From an uncultured Pseudomonas sp. (GTDB lineage Bacteria; Pseudomonadota; Gammaproteobacteria; Pseudomonadales; Pseudomonadaceae), in the NCBI RefSeq assembly GCF_946885885.1, contig NZ_CAMPHN010000145.1, forward strand, positions 1-10,724: a DNA stretch of 10,724 nucleotides. Direction: 5' to 3'. Shown piece by piece: positions 10,643 to 10,724 of the stretch. Position 1 is the first letter of the stretch, and the number at the start of each line of letters is the position of its first letter. Under the pieces are notes generated by a model, which did no database searches, was not told the origin of the DNA, and saw only the letters and a list, made by a program, of their open reading frames with translations. The translations under genes were made by a program, and so were the position numbers.

Positions 10643-10676
10643 AGCGACATAGCATGTCGCCTAATAGTAGTTAGGC
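10621..10676 (+). other. attI recombination site region
   Basis: The simple site spans 10658-10676. An L box GCCTAAT (10659-10665) and an R box GTTAGGC (10670-10676) are inverted and separated by 4 bases. GTTAGGC fits the GTTRRRY core, with exchange expected between 10670 and 10671. The whole closely resembles the class 1 attI simple site, which also reads GTCGCC...GTTAGGC. To the left are two further inverted repeats, ACATGC/GCATGT (10624-10639) and GCGACAT/ATGTCGC (10644-10660), possible accessory integrase-binding sites. The position upstream of intI is as expected. Confidence 0.75.
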
Positions 10677-10724
10677 AGCTCCGGGAAAATTTCCTGGTTT
10701 AATTTTTACCTGCAACATCGCGTC
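10671..10724 (+). other. Start of the first gene cassette (partial)
   Basis: By the crossover rule the inserted cassette begins at 10671 (TTAGGC...) and runs out of the window. The 48 bases after the core hold no start codon with a ribosome binding site. They contain a near-palindrome, CCGGGAAAATTTCCTGG, at 10681-10697. No attC site is visible, so whether an array follows, or a cassette-less flank, cannot be decided here. Confidence 0.5.

Noticed and set aside
10584..10724. LexA box controlling intI
   Set aside because: No CTGT-N8-ACAG motif is present. The palindromes there have different sequences.

Overview
The window is high-GC chromosomal DNA from a gamma-proteobacterium, most likely a pseudomonad (Pseudomonas/Stutzerimonas type). 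The evidence is the gene order gcvH-gcvP-glyA-sdaA-gcvT, which matches the sigma54-controlled gcs2 operon of P. aeruginosa. A 458-residue SdaA, Pseudomonas-style extragenic palindromes and a chromosomal integron integrase fit the same assignment.

Layout. Positions 1-1193 hold the 3' part of a FAD-dependent amine/amino-acid oxidoreductase of the DAO superfamily. Positions 1194-1689 are a non-coding regulatory region. Its first part is a nested inverted repeat. It then has three copies of an 18-bp imperfect palindrome, an IHF-type site and a perfect -24/-12 sigma54 promoter reading into gcvH. Positions 1690-9080 are the co-directional operon gcvH, gcvP, glyA, sdaA, gcvT. The gcvH-gcvP gap is only 9 bp, while the other three gaps (101-183 bp) each contain strong RNA-hairpin potential. 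Positions 9081-9566 are non-coding and packed with extragenic palindromes. Positions 9567-10535, on the minus strand, encode an intact integron integrase (IntI). Beyond its start lie a hairpin overlapping its ribosome binding site, a palindrome-rich attI region and a recognisable attI simple site with the crossover core at 10670-10676. The first cassette would begin at 10671, so the cassette array lies outside the window to the right.

How the genes work together. GcvP, GcvH and GcvT are the P, H and T proteins of the glycine cleavage system; the L protein is not encoded here. They convert glycine to CO2, ammonia and methylene-tetrahydrofolate. GlyA combines that C1 unit with a second glycine to make serine, and SdaA deaminates serine to pyruvate. 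The operon is therefore a complete glycine-to-pyruvate catabolic route. The upstream sigma54 promoter with enhancer-like sites suggests control by a TyrR/GcsR-type enhancer-binding protein, whose gene is not in the window. The integron is functionally unrelated and is simply located next to the operon's 3' end.

The most interesting items are the three 18-bp enhancer candidates, which have TyrR-box geometry but differ from the published GcsR consensus, and the integron platform with its unusual hairpin and palindrome architecture around the intI start and attI.
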